A stretch of DNA of 64,000 nt from an uncultured Lachnospiraceae bacterium (lineage in GTDB: Bacteria; Bacillota; Clostridia; Lachnospirales; Lachnospiraceae): contig CAKRJH010000005.1 in assembly GCA_934351255.1 (NCBI GenBank), positions 101,826 to 165,825 of the forward strand, read 5' to 3'. Shown here one piece after another: positions 42,948 through 51,887 of the stretch. The position numbers were made by a program, and so were the translations under genes. Under the pieces are notes generated by a model. That model saw only the letters and a program-made list of their open reading frames with translations. It did not search any database and was not told the origin of the DNA. Every line of letters starts with the position of its first letter. The stretch's first letter is position 1.

Positions 42948-43844
42948 TTATGTTTCATCCGCGGAACTGTCCGGACGGATCCAGTTGCCGGAGGCCTTCT
43001 TATGCCGGAAGGTATCCCTGCTCTGATCGTAATCTGAGATCAGAAGATACTGCCAGTCGCTGCTGGTCTTCAGCGAATCATAGATCACCCTCAGGCTGAC
43101 CCAGTTACGGTTGTGATCCGGATCTCCGGAATCTGCCAGGAACACCTTCTGCGTGTCCTCATCGTATAAAAATATGGAAACATAATGTCCCGCTGTATTC
43201 TTCCAGTAGCGGCGCGAATCGGCGCTGCTGACCAGCACGGTCGCGCATTGCGCTTTCCGGATCTGCCGGCGGAACTTTGCATAACTCTTCGGCTTTCTCT
43301 GCGCCTGACAGTCAAATCCCATCTTGGAAAGCGACTGTCTCATATAACCCCAGGACAATGCCTGTCCGCCCCCATAGTAGGTGTTCTTGCGGGCAAAAGT
43401 GTATGTCTGTACCGGAGATGCCTTGTATGGTGTCAGGCTGTCATAGATATTGGCCATACAGCAAAAGCCACAGCCAAATCCGCCAAATGACCGGCCGCCC
43501 AGCATCTTGCGTGCCCAGGAACCCGACCACGGCCGTTTCTCGCTCCAGGAGCGAGGTCCCTGCAGAAAACTGTAAATGTCCTGCGTGGGATCCTGTGTCG
43601 CCTCAGGGGTCGGCTCCGGGGATGCCTGCTCCGGCTCCGGAGCCAGTGTCTCCTGTGCCTGTGCCACCATCGGCTGATACGTCACTTCCTCTACCTGGCC
43701 GGTAAGCCGGTTCCAGACCGGACGCAGTTCCGACTCCAGGCAGGAACCCGCGCCAGTTGTAACTGCCCCCACCAGAAACAGTCCACAGCAGATTGCTGCG
43801 ATCCGGCTGCTCCAACGGTGTCGATGTCTCTTCTTTTTTTCCAT
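42948..43844 (-). CDS. Secreted C39-like cysteine peptidase family protein
   Basis: 298 residues. A basic N-terminus (MEKKKRHRHRW) and one hydrophobic segment (about 14-32) act as signal or anchor. A Pro/Glu/Gln-rich linker follows (about 60-90). The C39-like domain has Cys125 in GGFGCGFCCMA, His in AGHYVSIFLYD and Asp in FLADSGD. It probably cuts or holds peptides outside the cell. The ATG at 43844 has no good Shine-Dalgarno, and the glyS terminator ends only about 20 bases upstream, so expression probably depends on read-through or a promoter not seen. An upstream TTG at 43883 lies inside that terminator and is rejected. Confidence 0.78.
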   Translation of the reverse strand: MEKKKRHRHRWSSRIAAICCGLFLVGAVTTGAGSCLESELRPVWNRLTGQVEEVTYQPMVAQAQETLAPEPEQASPEPTPEATQDPTQDIYSFLQGPRSWSEKRPWSGSWARKMLGGRSFGGFGCGFCCMANIYDSLTPYKASPVQTYTFARKNTYYGGGQALSWGYMRQSLSKMGFDCQAQRKPKSYAKFRRQIRKAQCATVLVSSADSRRYWKNTAGHYVSIFLYDEDTQKVFLADSGDPDHNRNWVSLRVIYDSLKTSSDWQYLLISDYDQSRDTFRHKKASGNWIRPDSSADET

Positions 43845-43865
43845 AATCTCGTATACCCAAAACAA

Positions 43866-43895
43866 GATGGCAAATCTCAGCAAAGATCTGCCATC
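43866..43895 (-). terminator. Terminator of glyS
   Basis: 12-bp arms GATGGCAAATCT / AGATCTGCCATC with one mismatch and a 6-base loop. On the minus strand it is followed by TTGTTTTGGG. It lies 21 bp after the glyS stop. Confidence 0.82.
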
Positions 43896-43916
43896 CTTTT
43901 CTCTGTCATAAATCCA

Positions 43917-45314
43917 TTAGAAATCAAACTTGCCCTCAAAGAATGCAGGGAGATCTGCGATCTTGATACGCTCCTGCTGCATGCTATCACGGTCACGTAC
44001 GGTAACCGCCTGATCCTCTTCAGACTCAAAATCATATGTGATACAGAACGGAGTACCGATCTCGTCCTGACGACGGTACCTCTTTCCGATATTGCCGCGG
44101 TCATCATACTCACAGTTGTACTTCTTGCACAGTTCTGTATAAATCTTCTCTGCCGGCTCTGCCAGCTTCTTGGACAGTGGAAGCACACCGATCTTGACCG
44201 GCGCCAGTGCCGGATGGAAATGCATCACAGTACGGATGTCCGGCTTCTCCTCTGTTCCAATGTTCTCCTCGTCATACGCACCACATAAGAATGCCAGTGT
44301 CACACGGTCTGCACCCAGAGAAGGCTCAATGACATATGGCACATACTTTTCATTCTTGGTGTCATCAAAGTAACGCATATCCTCACCGGAAGTGTTCTGA
44401 TGCTGTGTCAGATCGTAATCGGTACGATCTGCAATACCCCACAGCTCACCCCATCCAAATGGGAACAGATACTCGATATCCGATGTCGCCTTGCTGTAGA
44501 AGGAAAGTTCTTCCTTGTCGTGGTCACGCACACGCATCTCGTCTTCCTTCATACCCAGGCTCTTCAGCCAGTTGATACAGAAATCTTTCCAGTATGCAAA
44601 CCACTCCAGATCGGTATCCGGCTCACAGAAGAACTCCAGCTCCATCTGCTCGAACTCACGGGTACGGAATGTGAAGTTACCCGGTGTGATCTCGTTACGG
44701 AAAGACTTTCCGACCTGTCCGATTCCGAATGGAACCTTCTTGCGGGAAGTACGCTGTACGTTCTTGAAGTTTACGAAAATACCCTGTGCTGTCTCCGGAC
44801 GAAGATATACGGTATTCTTGGCATCCTCGGTTACACCCTGGAATGTCTTGAACATCAGGTTGAACTGACGGATCTCCGTAAAATTATGCTTGCCACAGGT
44901 AGGACATGGAATCTGATGCTCAGAAATGTAGTCCTGCATCTGCTCATTGGTCCAGCCATCCACGCTGCTCTCCAGCTCCAGACCATTCTCAGCCGCAAAT
45001 GCCTCGATCACCTGATCGGCACGGAAACGCTCATGACACTCCTTACAGTCCATCAGAGGATCTGAAAAGCTTCCCAGATGTCCGGAAGCAACCCATGTCT
45101 GTGGGTTCATAAGGATTGCGCAGTCAATTCCTACATTATATGGATTCTCGCGGATAAAACTCTTCCACCAGGCCTGCTTTACATTGTTCTTTAACTCTAC
45201 ACCCAGATTTCCGTAATCCCAGGTATTAGCCAGGCCGCCATAAATCTCAGAGCCCGGATAGATGAAACCTCTCGCCTTGGCAAGAGCCTGAATCTTCTCC
45301 ATAGTCTTTTCCAT
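43917..45314 (-). CDS. glyS: Glycyl-tRNA synthetase, homodimeric class II type
   Basis: 465 residues. Eukaryote-like single-chain GlyRS: GFIYPGSEIYGGLANTWDYGNLG, then FNLMFKTFQG, motif 2 ...SFRNEITPGNFTFRTREFEQMELEFF and motif 3 GADRVTLAFLCGAYDEE. The C-terminal anticodon-binding domain includes HFHPALAPVKIGVLPLSKK. The start at 45314 is favoured because AGG of GAGGTT lies properly upstream; the in-frame ATG at 45326 overlaps it. It has its own promoter, a leader palindrome and a terminator. No T-box fits in the short leader. Confidence 0.96.
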   Translation of the reverse strand: MEKTMEKIQALAKARGFIYPGSEIYGGLANTWDYGNLGVELKNNVKQAWWKSFIRENPYNVGIDCAILMNPQTWVASGHLGSFSDPLMDCKECHERFRADQVIEAFAAENGLELESSVDGWTNEQMQDYISEHQIPCPTCGKHNFTEIRQFNLMFKTFQGVTEDAKNTVYLRPETAQGIFVNFKNVQRTSRKKVPFGIGQVGKSFRNEITPGNFTFRTREFEQMELEFFCEPDTDLEWFAYWKDFCINWLKSLGMKEDEMRVRDHDKEELSFYSKATSDIEYLFPFGWGELWGIADRTDYDLTQHQNTSGEDMRYFDDTKNEKYVPYVIEPSLGADRVTLAFLCGAYDEENIGTEEKPDIRTVMHFHPALAPVKIGVLPLSKKLAEPAEKIYTELCKKYNCEYDDRGNIGKRYRRQDEIGTPFCITYDFESEEDQAVTVRDRDSMQQERIKIADLPAFFEGKFDF

Positions 45315-45330
45315 AACTAACCTCATTTCT

Positions 45331-45346
45331 GAGCGATATATCGCTC
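45331..45346. promoter_or_regulatory. Perfect palindrome in the glyS leader
   Basis: GAGCGATATATCGCTC, 16 bp without mismatch, between the transcription start and the Shine-Dalgarno of glyS. In RNA it would give a 6-bp stem with a UAUA loop four bases upstream of the AATGAGG segment. Role unknown. Confidence 0.5.
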
Positions 45347-45367
45347 CCTTTGTACTTATTCCTTAAA

Positions 45368-45396
45368 AATATAGCATTTCTGTACACTTTTTGCAA
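45368..45396 (-). promoter_or_regulatory. Promoter of glyS
   Basis: Minus-strand -35 TTGCAA (45396-45391), 17-bp spacer, -10 TATATT (45373-45368). Transcription would start near 45361, a leader of about 47 bases. Confidence 0.72.
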
Positions 45397-45446
45397 GATA
45401 TCACGGCAGAACATACACGACATCACAACCACGCCAATGCACAATA

Positions 45447-46193
45447 TTACAACAGTGAGAGAGATTTAAATTCGTGATGCAGATATTGTTCCAGATAGCG
45501 GTCCATCAGCCGCTCCAGTTCCTCCAGGATCTGAGGAGCCACCCGGAAACTGTATAATTTTTCCAATGGCTTGCTCTGGATCACCTGCAGGGTATACAGG
45601 GTATCCGGCTGCAGTGCCATCCCACGCGCCCGCACAGAGTCCGGCAGCTTCGCCTCACACTGCGGACACAGGATGCCGCCCCGTGACAGATGCATCCGGA
45701 ACGGGCCGTCCTGCCTTCCACAGCCCAGACAGCCAAACACTTCCAGCCCCTCTCCCTGCGCGCACATCATCCGGAATTCATAGATGCGCCGGATCAGTCT
45801 CAGATCGACATCTGCCCTTGTCACCGCACGCAGCGTGACATACAACAGCAGAAGTTCCCGGGAGGCCTCCACATTTTCCCTGGTAAAATACCGGGCCATC
45901 TCTGCAAAATACGAAGCCATGCACATGCTGTCAAAATCTGCTGCCACTTCCTCAAAAAATGTCTGGATCTGGCAGCTGTACACCTGGTAGGATGTCCGTC
46001 CCTCCACCAGTTCATATGTACCAAAGGTGAAGGGGATCGTACAGGCTGACAGGGAATTGTTCGGCCGTCTGGCCCCCTGTGCAAACGCCGTGATCCGTCC
46101 CCTCTCTCTGGTCAGCAGTTCGACGCGCTTATCGTATTCTTTCACGGCGGATGCCATCAGAACCATCCCCGTCACTTTTATCGTCTCTCTCAT
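45447..46193 (-). CDS. recO: DNA repair protein RecO
   Basis: 248 residues. It loads RecA with RecR and anneals SSB-coated DNA. The N-terminal OB fold starts IKVTGMVLMASAVKEYDKRVELLTRERGRITAFAQGARRPNN. A zinc finger CLGCG...CPQC lies near 160-190. The ATG at 46193 is only weakly supported by a Shine-Dalgarno (GAAAGTAAG) but fits the conserved start. The first 65 bases overlap the yqzL-like gene, implying translational coupling. Order era-yqzL-recO-glyS is the common Bacillota one. Confidence 0.94.
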   Translation of the reverse strand: MRETIKVTGMVLMASAVKEYDKRVELLTRERGRITAFAQGARRPNNSLSACTIPFTFGTYELVEGRTSYQVYSCQIQTFFEEVAADFDSMCMASYFAEMARYFTRENVEASRELLLLYVTLRAVTRADVDLRLIRRIYEFRMMCAQGEGLEVFGCLGCGRQDGPFRMHLSRGGILCPQCEAKLPDSVRARGMALQPDTLYTLQVIQSKPLEKLYSFRVAPQILEELERLMDRYLEQYLHHEFKSLSLL

Positions 46194-46317
46194 GCTGCTT
46201 ACTTTCTTTCTCCTGCCGCCGTGCCGTCGAATTCGTCACCCGCTCATCCAGCCGGTAGAGCAGATAATCCTGGATCCGCCCGGTCTGCAAAAATCTCTGC
46301 CAGTGTTCCTGTCCCAT
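46129..46317 (-). CDS. YqzL-like small protein
   Basis: 62 residues. The first part, WQRFLQTGRIQDYLLYRLDE, matches the YqzL pattern W..F..TG.I..YLLY. The rest is a charged, low-complexity tail. The ATG at 46317 has GGGGGTGA four bases upstream. It lies between era and recO as yqzL does in Bacillus. Its last 65 bases overlap the start of recO in another frame, so the tail may be an extension without function. Confidence 0.78.
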   Translation of the reverse strand: MGQEHWQRFLQTGRIQDYLLYRLDERVTNSTARRQEKESKQHERDDKSDGDGSDGIRRERIR

Positions 46318-46431
46318 AGTTCACCCCCGACATTCTTTCTGAACCATTCTGTCTTCTGTTAACAGGATGGCCGAAACGCCGTCGGATTATTCCTTTATGA
46401 CAACACTGGCAGTTCATATGCCGGTCACTTG

Positions 46432-47343
46432 CTACAGATTGATCTCTTTTTTGTCGTAGCCAAAATTCTTGATCAGAAAATCGCTGTCTCTCCAGTCTTT
46501 TTTGACCTTGACCCAGATCTTAAGATTGACCTTGCAGCCCAGCAGAGCCTCCATATCGCGCCGTGCATCCGAACCGATCTTTTTGAGCATTGCTCCCTTT
46601 TTGCCGATGATGATGCCCTTGTGGGTGTCCCTCTCGCACACAATCGTCGCATCGATGTCGATCAGGCGTCCACCCGGACGCTCCTTCATCTGGTCGATCG
46701 CCACCGCAATTCCATGTGGGATCTCATCCTCCAGATTGCGCAGTGCCTTCTCGCGGATCATCTCGGCCACGATCTGGCGCTCCGGCTGGTCCGTGATCGT
46801 ATCCTCATCGTAATACTGGGGCCCCTCTTCAAGATACTCAAACATGGCATCCATCAGATCCTGGGTATTCTCGCCTTTGAGTGCGGAAACCGGGATGATC
46901 TCCGCAAAATTGGCAATGTCCTTGTAGGTGTCAATAAACGTCAGGATCTCCGCCTTGGAGACCGTGTCGATCTTGTTGATCACCAGAAAGACCGGTGTGT
47001 CCACCTTCTGAAGCTGCTCGGCGATATGCCGCTCTCCGGCTCCGATAAAGGTCGTCGGCTCCACCAGCCACAGGATCAGATCCACCTCTTTCAATGTCCG
47101 CTCTGCCACCGAAACCATGTACTCACCCAATTTATTCTTGGCCTTGTGGATACCCGGGGTATCCAGGAAAATGATCTGTCCTTTTTCGCCGGTATACACG
47201 GTCTGGATCCGGTTGCGGGTCGTCTGCGGTTTGCTCGATGTGATCGCGATCTTCTGTCCAATGAGCTGGTTCATAAGCGTTGATTTTCCTACATTGGGAC
47301 GCCCGATCAAAGTTACAAATCCTGATTTGAATGTATTGCTCAT
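46432..47343 (-). CDS. era: GTPase Era
   Basis: 303 residues. Ribosome-assembly GTPase that binds the 16S rRNA 3' end. G1 GRPNVGKST at about 14-22, G2 TTRNRIQTVYTG, G3 DTPGIHK, G4 NKID (near 126). The C-terminal KH domain contains CERDTHKGIIIGKKGAMLKKIGS and the terminal KVKKDWRDSDFLIKNFGY. The ATG at 47343 has GAGGGAG upstream. It lies 15 bp after the M16C peptidase gene. Confidence 0.97.
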   Translation of the reverse strand: MSNTFKSGFVTLIGRPNVGKSTLMNQLIGQKIAITSSKPQTTRNRIQTVYTGEKGQIIFLDTPGIHKAKNKLGEYMVSVAERTLKEVDLILWLVEPTTFIGAGERHIAEQLQKVDTPVFLVINKIDTVSKAEILTFIDTYKDIANFAEIIPVSALKGENTQDLMDAMFEYLEEGPQYYDEDTITDQPERQIVAEMIREKALRNLEDEIPHGIAVAIDQMKERPGGRLIDIDATIVCERDTHKGIIIGKKGAMLKKIGSDARRDMEALLGCKVNLKIWVKVKKDWRDSDFLIKNFGYDKKEINL

Positions 47344-47358
47344 ATCCGTATCTCCCTC

Positions 47359-50319
47359 TTACAATGTCTCTAACCTGGTAAACAATTCCTCTGCTTCCTG
47401 TAAATGCTGTTCCTGTCCCACGACGCAGACATGACCGGAGTTTGTGATCGCCTCCACCACAGGAGCCGTCTGCCGGATATCCTGAGCAGTGCAGGAAAGC
47501 ACCTGATCACGCTCCTGCTGTACCACTTCCAGCGGCATCTTCGACAGCCATGCCGACATGGAACGGCGTCCTTTCATATATGGAGTCAACGGAACATCCA
47601 TTCCGCTAATCGTGCCGATGATCGTCTTCAATACCTCGCGTTCCGGCGCCTCATAACCCGCCAGATACTCTGCCGCCGACTGATAGACGGACAATGTCTC
47701 GGCCAGTTTCGGATCGCGGTATGACACAAAACTTCCCTTGCCGCCACGGTCAAAATTACACATGACGCCATAGGCTCCGCCCTTGACGCGCACCTCATTC
47801 CACAGGTAGTCATAATTCAGCAGATGACGCACCACACGCAGGGCTCCCATGTTGTAGTCCGACACCTCGGAAAAATCCCCGGCCACTGCCACATACTGGA
47901 TATCTCCCGGGATCATAAATCCCTCTTTGCCGTCATAATTCTCTGGCACAAAACGGGTCATCTTATCCAGGCTTCCCTGCGGGGCTGACTGAACAAACTG
48001 ATCCAGTCTCTCCAGAAATGCCGGCATCTCCCGGTTCAGATCCGCCAGACCATCTGCGTCACAGGTGCAGGACACCAGCAGTTTCTCCGGACGAAGAACC
48101 GCATGTAACAGCGCCGCAAATCCCTCTCTGAGATCTCCGATCCGCTCCTCAAAATGGTTCTCCAGATCCTCCAGGAAACGGTAATAACGGATTCCCACTG
48201 CCGCATCGGACAGCCAGGACGTTCTGGAGAAATAAGTCGATGCACGGGATGCCGCAGTGATATGGCCGCTGTTGGAAAGCCGGATCTTCAATCTGGCCAC
48301 AGACTCGGCCACGGTCTCACACAGATGTTTGTCATCGGACAGATCCGTCTCAAACAGCATCTCCGCCATCAGATCCAGCGCATGTGCAAGCTGGCTGCGC
48401 AGCACCTTGACATTGACCTCAAACTGTCCGTGATAATCCTCCGGATCCGGATGAACGCTGTACAATGACACGTCCGAAGCCAGACCGCCGGTGTAAAAAT
48501 TCACCTCGGTATCAAACTCATTGTAGCTGTGCTTCTTCGTATCCATGTAGCCCAGCAGTGTCGTCAGGAAACTGAGCTGCGGCAGATAATCGATCACCTC
48601 ATCGGCATCGAACAGCAGACGAAGGTACACAATGTCATTGGCAAAGACGTCGTGATGCACTGCCCTGATCCCGGCGATCGTCGTCTCCGTATTCTGATAC
48701 GGCGCAGCTTTCGGATCAATGTCCTCGCGCGACAACATCGGAATCTTCTCGAGGATCTCCTTTGGCGTAGGCTCTGCCTGATAGGCCTTGAGTGCCGCCG
48801 TCTCCCGGATCAGTTCACCGCGCTGATCGGCCGTCAGACTGAGCTTGTAGTCCTCCAGTCTTGCCTTCACCGCTGCCTCCTGCTGTGCCGCCAGCTTCTC
48901 ATCCGGATTCATCTCCACCAGTACCGCGTGCGTGTTGTCCAACAGGTACTTCTGGATCAGTTTCTCATAGAAATCCGTGGAGAGCTGCTCGCGCAGGAAC
49001 GCATAATATTTCTCATATTTCAATGCCTCATAAGGCTGCTCATCATCGTAAAGCCAGGTCTTCATCGCCTTGAGATAGTACAGAAGTCCCTTCGGGAAAC
49101 CTCCAAAATCTGCCTCGCGCGAACGGAACTCATTGCCGTTGATCGCCGCTTCCAATGCCTTGCGGTCAACACCCTGTTCCACCTGTTTCTGCAGCGTATC
49201 GCGGATGATCTGTAAGAGCTGCTCAGATTTGCCCGGAGCACAACGGCTCACGGTAATGCCCAGATAACTCTGACGGAGGATATCGCAGAAGTCCACATCC
49301 ACGTCTTTGCCAATGCCGGCATCCAGAATGGCCTGCTTAAGCGGCGCCCCCGGCATCTCTGCCAGCACATAAGACAGCACATTGAATCCGGCACAGATCT
49401 CCTGATCCAATGTGACATCCATCGCTACCGCCCATCCGTAATATGTGCTGGATTCCTCGTCTGCTCCCTGTGTTACCGCATACGTTCCCCGGATCCGCTG
49501 CATTTCTCCCGGATCGTTCTGCAGATCGATCTCAGAATCCAATGAGATCTTTTCATAGTCTGAGAGATAGTGAGCATCCATCCATTCCAGTCTCTCAGTC
49601 ATGTCCATATTTCCGTACAGATAGATATAGCTGTTGACCGGATGATAATAGCGGCGGTGGAAATCCAGATATTCCTCTCTGGTCAGATCCGGAATGCAGG
49701 CCGGATCTCCGCCGGAATCCTGTCCATAGGTATTGTCCGGGAAAAGGCCCTTCATCAGGTAGCGTTCCAACACGGCCTCGGCGGAAGAATATGCTCCCTT
49801 CATCTCATTGTAGACCACGCCGTTGTATGTGATATCGCCTTCGGGATCTGTCATCTCATAATGCCAGCCCTCCTGCTTGAAGATCTCCGGATACTTGTAA
49901 ATGTTCGGATGGAAGACCGCGTCCATGTATACATGCATCAGATTCTGGAAATCCTTGTCATTGCAGCTTGCCACCGGATACAGTGTCTTGTCCGGATATG
50001 TCGTGGCATTCAGATAGGTATTCAAAGAGCCCTTAACCAGCTCGACAAACGGATCCTTGGCCGGAAATTCCTCGGAACCGCAAAGTACCGTATGCTCAAT
50101 GATATGAGGAATACCGGTAGAATTGTCCGGCGGCGTGCGGAATCCGATGGAAAAGACCTTGTTCTCATCGTCATTGGCAAACAAAAGCACTCTTGCCCCG
50201 CTCTTTTGATGACGTAGCAGCAGCGCAAAGCTGTCCAGCTCCGCGACATATTCCTGCTGCTCGATCCGATAACTCTCCGGTACGCAAATATCCTGTATCT
50301 GTTGATATCTCTTTGACAT
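47359..50319 (-). CDS. M16C family zinc metallopeptidase (presequence protease-like)
   Basis: 986 residues, the size of PreP/falcilysin-type peptidases with two halves that close around peptides. The inverted zinc motif HxxEH is present in GIPHIIEHTVLCGS near residue 72, with the distal Glu in YNEMKGAYSS near 173. No signal peptide, so it likely degrades peptides in the cytosol. The ATG at 50319 has GAGAGGAAGGAAG upstream. It follows rhaB by 17 bp and precedes era by 15 bp, so the three are probably co-transcribed. Confidence 0.95.
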   Translation of the reverse strand: MSKRYQQIQDICVPESYRIEQQEYVAELDSFALLLRHQKSGARVLLFANDDENKVFSIGFRTPPDNSTGIPHIIEHTVLCGSEEFPAKDPFVELVKGSLNTYLNATTYPDKTLYPVASCNDKDFQNLMHVYMDAVFHPNIYKYPEIFKQEGWHYEMTDPEGDITYNGVVYNEMKGAYSSAEAVLERYLMKGLFPDNTYGQDSGGDPACIPDLTREEYLDFHRRYYHPVNSYIYLYGNMDMTERLEWMDAHYLSDYEKISLDSEIDLQNDPGEMQRIRGTYAVTQGADEESSTYYGWAVAMDVTLDQEICAGFNVLSYVLAEMPGAPLKQAILDAGIGKDVDVDFCDILRQSYLGITVSRCAPGKSEQLLQIIRDTLQKQVEQGVDRKALEAAINGNEFRSREADFGGFPKGLLYYLKAMKTWLYDDEQPYEALKYEKYYAFLREQLSTDFYEKLIQKYLLDNTHAVLVEMNPDEKLAAQQEAAVKARLEDYKLSLTADQRGELIRETAALKAYQAEPTPKEILEKIPMLSREDIDPKAAPYQNTETTIAGIRAVHHDVFANDIVYLRLLFDADEVIDYLPQLSFLTTLLGYMDTKKHSYNEFDTEVNFYTGGLASDVSLYSVHPDPEDYHGQFEVNVKVLRSQLAHALDLMAEMLFETDLSDDKHLCETVAESVARLKIRLSNSGHITAASRASTYFSRTSWLSDAAVGIRYYRFLEDLENHFEERIGDLREGFAALLHAVLRPEKLLVSCTCDADGLADLNREMPAFLERLDQFVQSAPQGSLDKMTRFVPENYDGKEGFMIPGDIQYVAVAGDFSEVSDYNMGALRVVRHLLNYDYLWNEVRVKGGAYGVMCNFDRGGKGSFVSYRDPKLAETLSVYQSAAEYLAGYEAPEREVLKTIIGTISGMDVPLTPYMKGRRSMSAWLSKMPLEVVQQERDQVLSCTAQDIRQTAPVVEAITNSGHVCVVGQEQHLQEAEELFTRLETL

Positions 50320-50336
50320 ATACTCTTCCTTCCTCT

Positions 50337-51794
50337 CTATTGATATAACGCTTCAAACCGCTGATATGCCTGTTCCCATGCCTCCGTCTGCATCGGTCTG
50401 ACTTCCGTCGTGCAGAATGACCGGTCCAGGATCTGGCATTTCTCATCCCGCGTATGATACGCCCCCAATGCCCGGAGCTGTTCCATGATATTTCCCACTG
50501 CCGTCGCCTCGCTGGCGCCCAGGATCACCGGAATGCCAAGCGCATTGGCCGCACACTCCATCAGCAGATCGTTCTGTACGCCGCCGCCCACGACATATAA
50601 TTTCTCATCCCAGGTGATATACGGGCGAAGACTCTCATACACCTGACGGTATTTCATCGCCAGACTCTCCAGCACACAGCGCGCCAGTTCGCCGTCATCT
50701 TCCGGCACATGCTGACCGGTCTGTTCACAGTATGCGCGTATTTTCACGGTATAATCTCCCGGCTGCATAAAATCGTCCGGCCGGATGAAGCTCCGCAGCG
50801 GCGCCGCCTTTCTCGCAAGTTCTGTCATCTGTGGGAAACTGTAGTCTTTGCCCTGCTTCTGGAAATTGCGGCGAAGTTCCTGAAAGATCCACATGCCAAT
50901 GATATTGACTGTCGGACGGTACCCGCCGTCACAGGTTCCCTCGTTGGAGATCTGATCGCGCAGGACTGCCTGTGTGTCCATCATCTGTCTGGCCGATACG
51001 CCCAGCAATGACCAGGTTCCGCAAGACAGGAATGTGAATTCTTCCTCCGCCGACGGAACGGCTGCCACCGCACAGGCCGTGTCATGTCCGGCCACAGAGA
51101 TCACGGCAGCCTGCGGCTGGCCGGTCTGCTCTCCGACATCCGCACGAACCTTCCCAAGGATCTTTCCGGAGTAATCCACCTCCGGGAACCAATCCCTGTG
51201 AAATCCGAGTTTGTCCATGATCTCACAGGCCCACCGCTTCTCTCTCATATTGAAGAGCTGGCTGGTGGATGCGATCGAATACTCGGCATGTGCCACGCCG
51301 GAAAACAGATACTCGAACAGATTCGGCATAAACAGGATCCGGTCAGCACTCTCCAACTGCGCCGGCATCTCCCGTTTCAGATAACTGAGCTTGTAGAGGG
51401 TATTGTAGGCGAGATTGGCGATGCCGGTCTGCTCGCACAGATACTCTGCTCCCAACTCATCCAGCACCTGACGCATATTGTCATCATCGAGTGCCGCATC
51501 CCGGTAGCTCATGGGCAGCCCCAGCAGATTACCCTGCGCATCCAGCACACCGCAGTCCACGCCCCAGGTGTCAAATCCCATGCCATCCAGTTTCTCCGGG
51601 CACAGCCTGAGCGACTCCTTCATGGCATCATACAGGCTCAGGACATTCCAGAATGCATGTCCGTTCATGATCGTAAAATTGTGTGGAAAGCGGTGAATCT
51701 CCCGAAGCGTCAGCTTGTCCCCGTCAAAACTTCCAAGAATGCCCCTTCCACTGCTGGCACCCAGGTCAAATCCCATCACATTCAAAGTCTTCAT
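50337..51794 (-). CDS. rhaB: Rhamnulokinase-type FGGY sugar kinase
   Basis: 485 residues. FGGY-family kinase; FDLGASSGRG at 8-17 forms the first phosphate loop, GFDTWGVDCGVLD near 74, SVAGHDTACAVAAVP near 243 and VVGGGVQNDLLMECAANALG near 402 are rhamnulokinase blocks. It would phosphorylate L-rhamnulose in rhamnose breakdown. No rhaA or rhaD is nearby. The ATG at 51794 has GAGAGATG upstream; an in-frame start at 51845 adds a non-conserved stretch. Context with M16C and era gives no functional hint. Confidence 0.9.
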   Translation of the reverse strand: MKTLNVMGFDLGASSGRGILGSFDGDKLTLREIHRFPHNFTIMNGHAFWNVLSLYDAMKESLRLCPEKLDGMGFDTWGVDCGVLDAQGNLLGLPMSYRDAALDDDNMRQVLDELGAEYLCEQTGIANLAYNTLYKLSYLKREMPAQLESADRILFMPNLFEYLFSGVAHAEYSIASTSQLFNMREKRWACEIMDKLGFHRDWFPEVDYSGKILGKVRADVGEQTGQPQAAVISVAGHDTACAVAAVPSAEEEFTFLSCGTWSLLGVSARQMMDTQAVLRDQISNEGTCDGGYRPTVNIIGMWIFQELRRNFQKQGKDYSFPQMTELARKAAPLRSFIRPDDFMQPGDYTVKIRAYCEQTGQHVPEDDGELARCVLESLAMKYRQVYESLRPYITWDEKLYVVGGGVQNDLLMECAANALGIPVILGASEATAVGNIMEQLRALGAYHTRDEKCQILDRSFCTTEVRPMQTEAWEQAYQRFEALYQ

Positions 51795-51827
51795 AACATC
51801 TCTCAACCTTTTCCTTCTTATAAACAC

Positions 51828-51860
51828 AGCATGGGACCTCCTCATGGACGTCCCAAAGCT
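51828..51860 (-). terminator. Weak hairpin between ilvN and rhaB
   Basis: Arms TGGGAC / GTCCCA extended by AGC / GCT, 12-base loop. No proper U-tract follows on the minus strand (GTGTTTAT), so termination is partial at best. Confidence 0.35.
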
Positions 51861-51887
51861 ATCTTTTTGTCAATTATTTATCAACTG

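Noticed and set aside
45315..45446. T-box upstream of glyS
   Set aside because: The leader is about 47 bases. No specifier hairpin or TGGNACC-type antiterminator bulge is seen.
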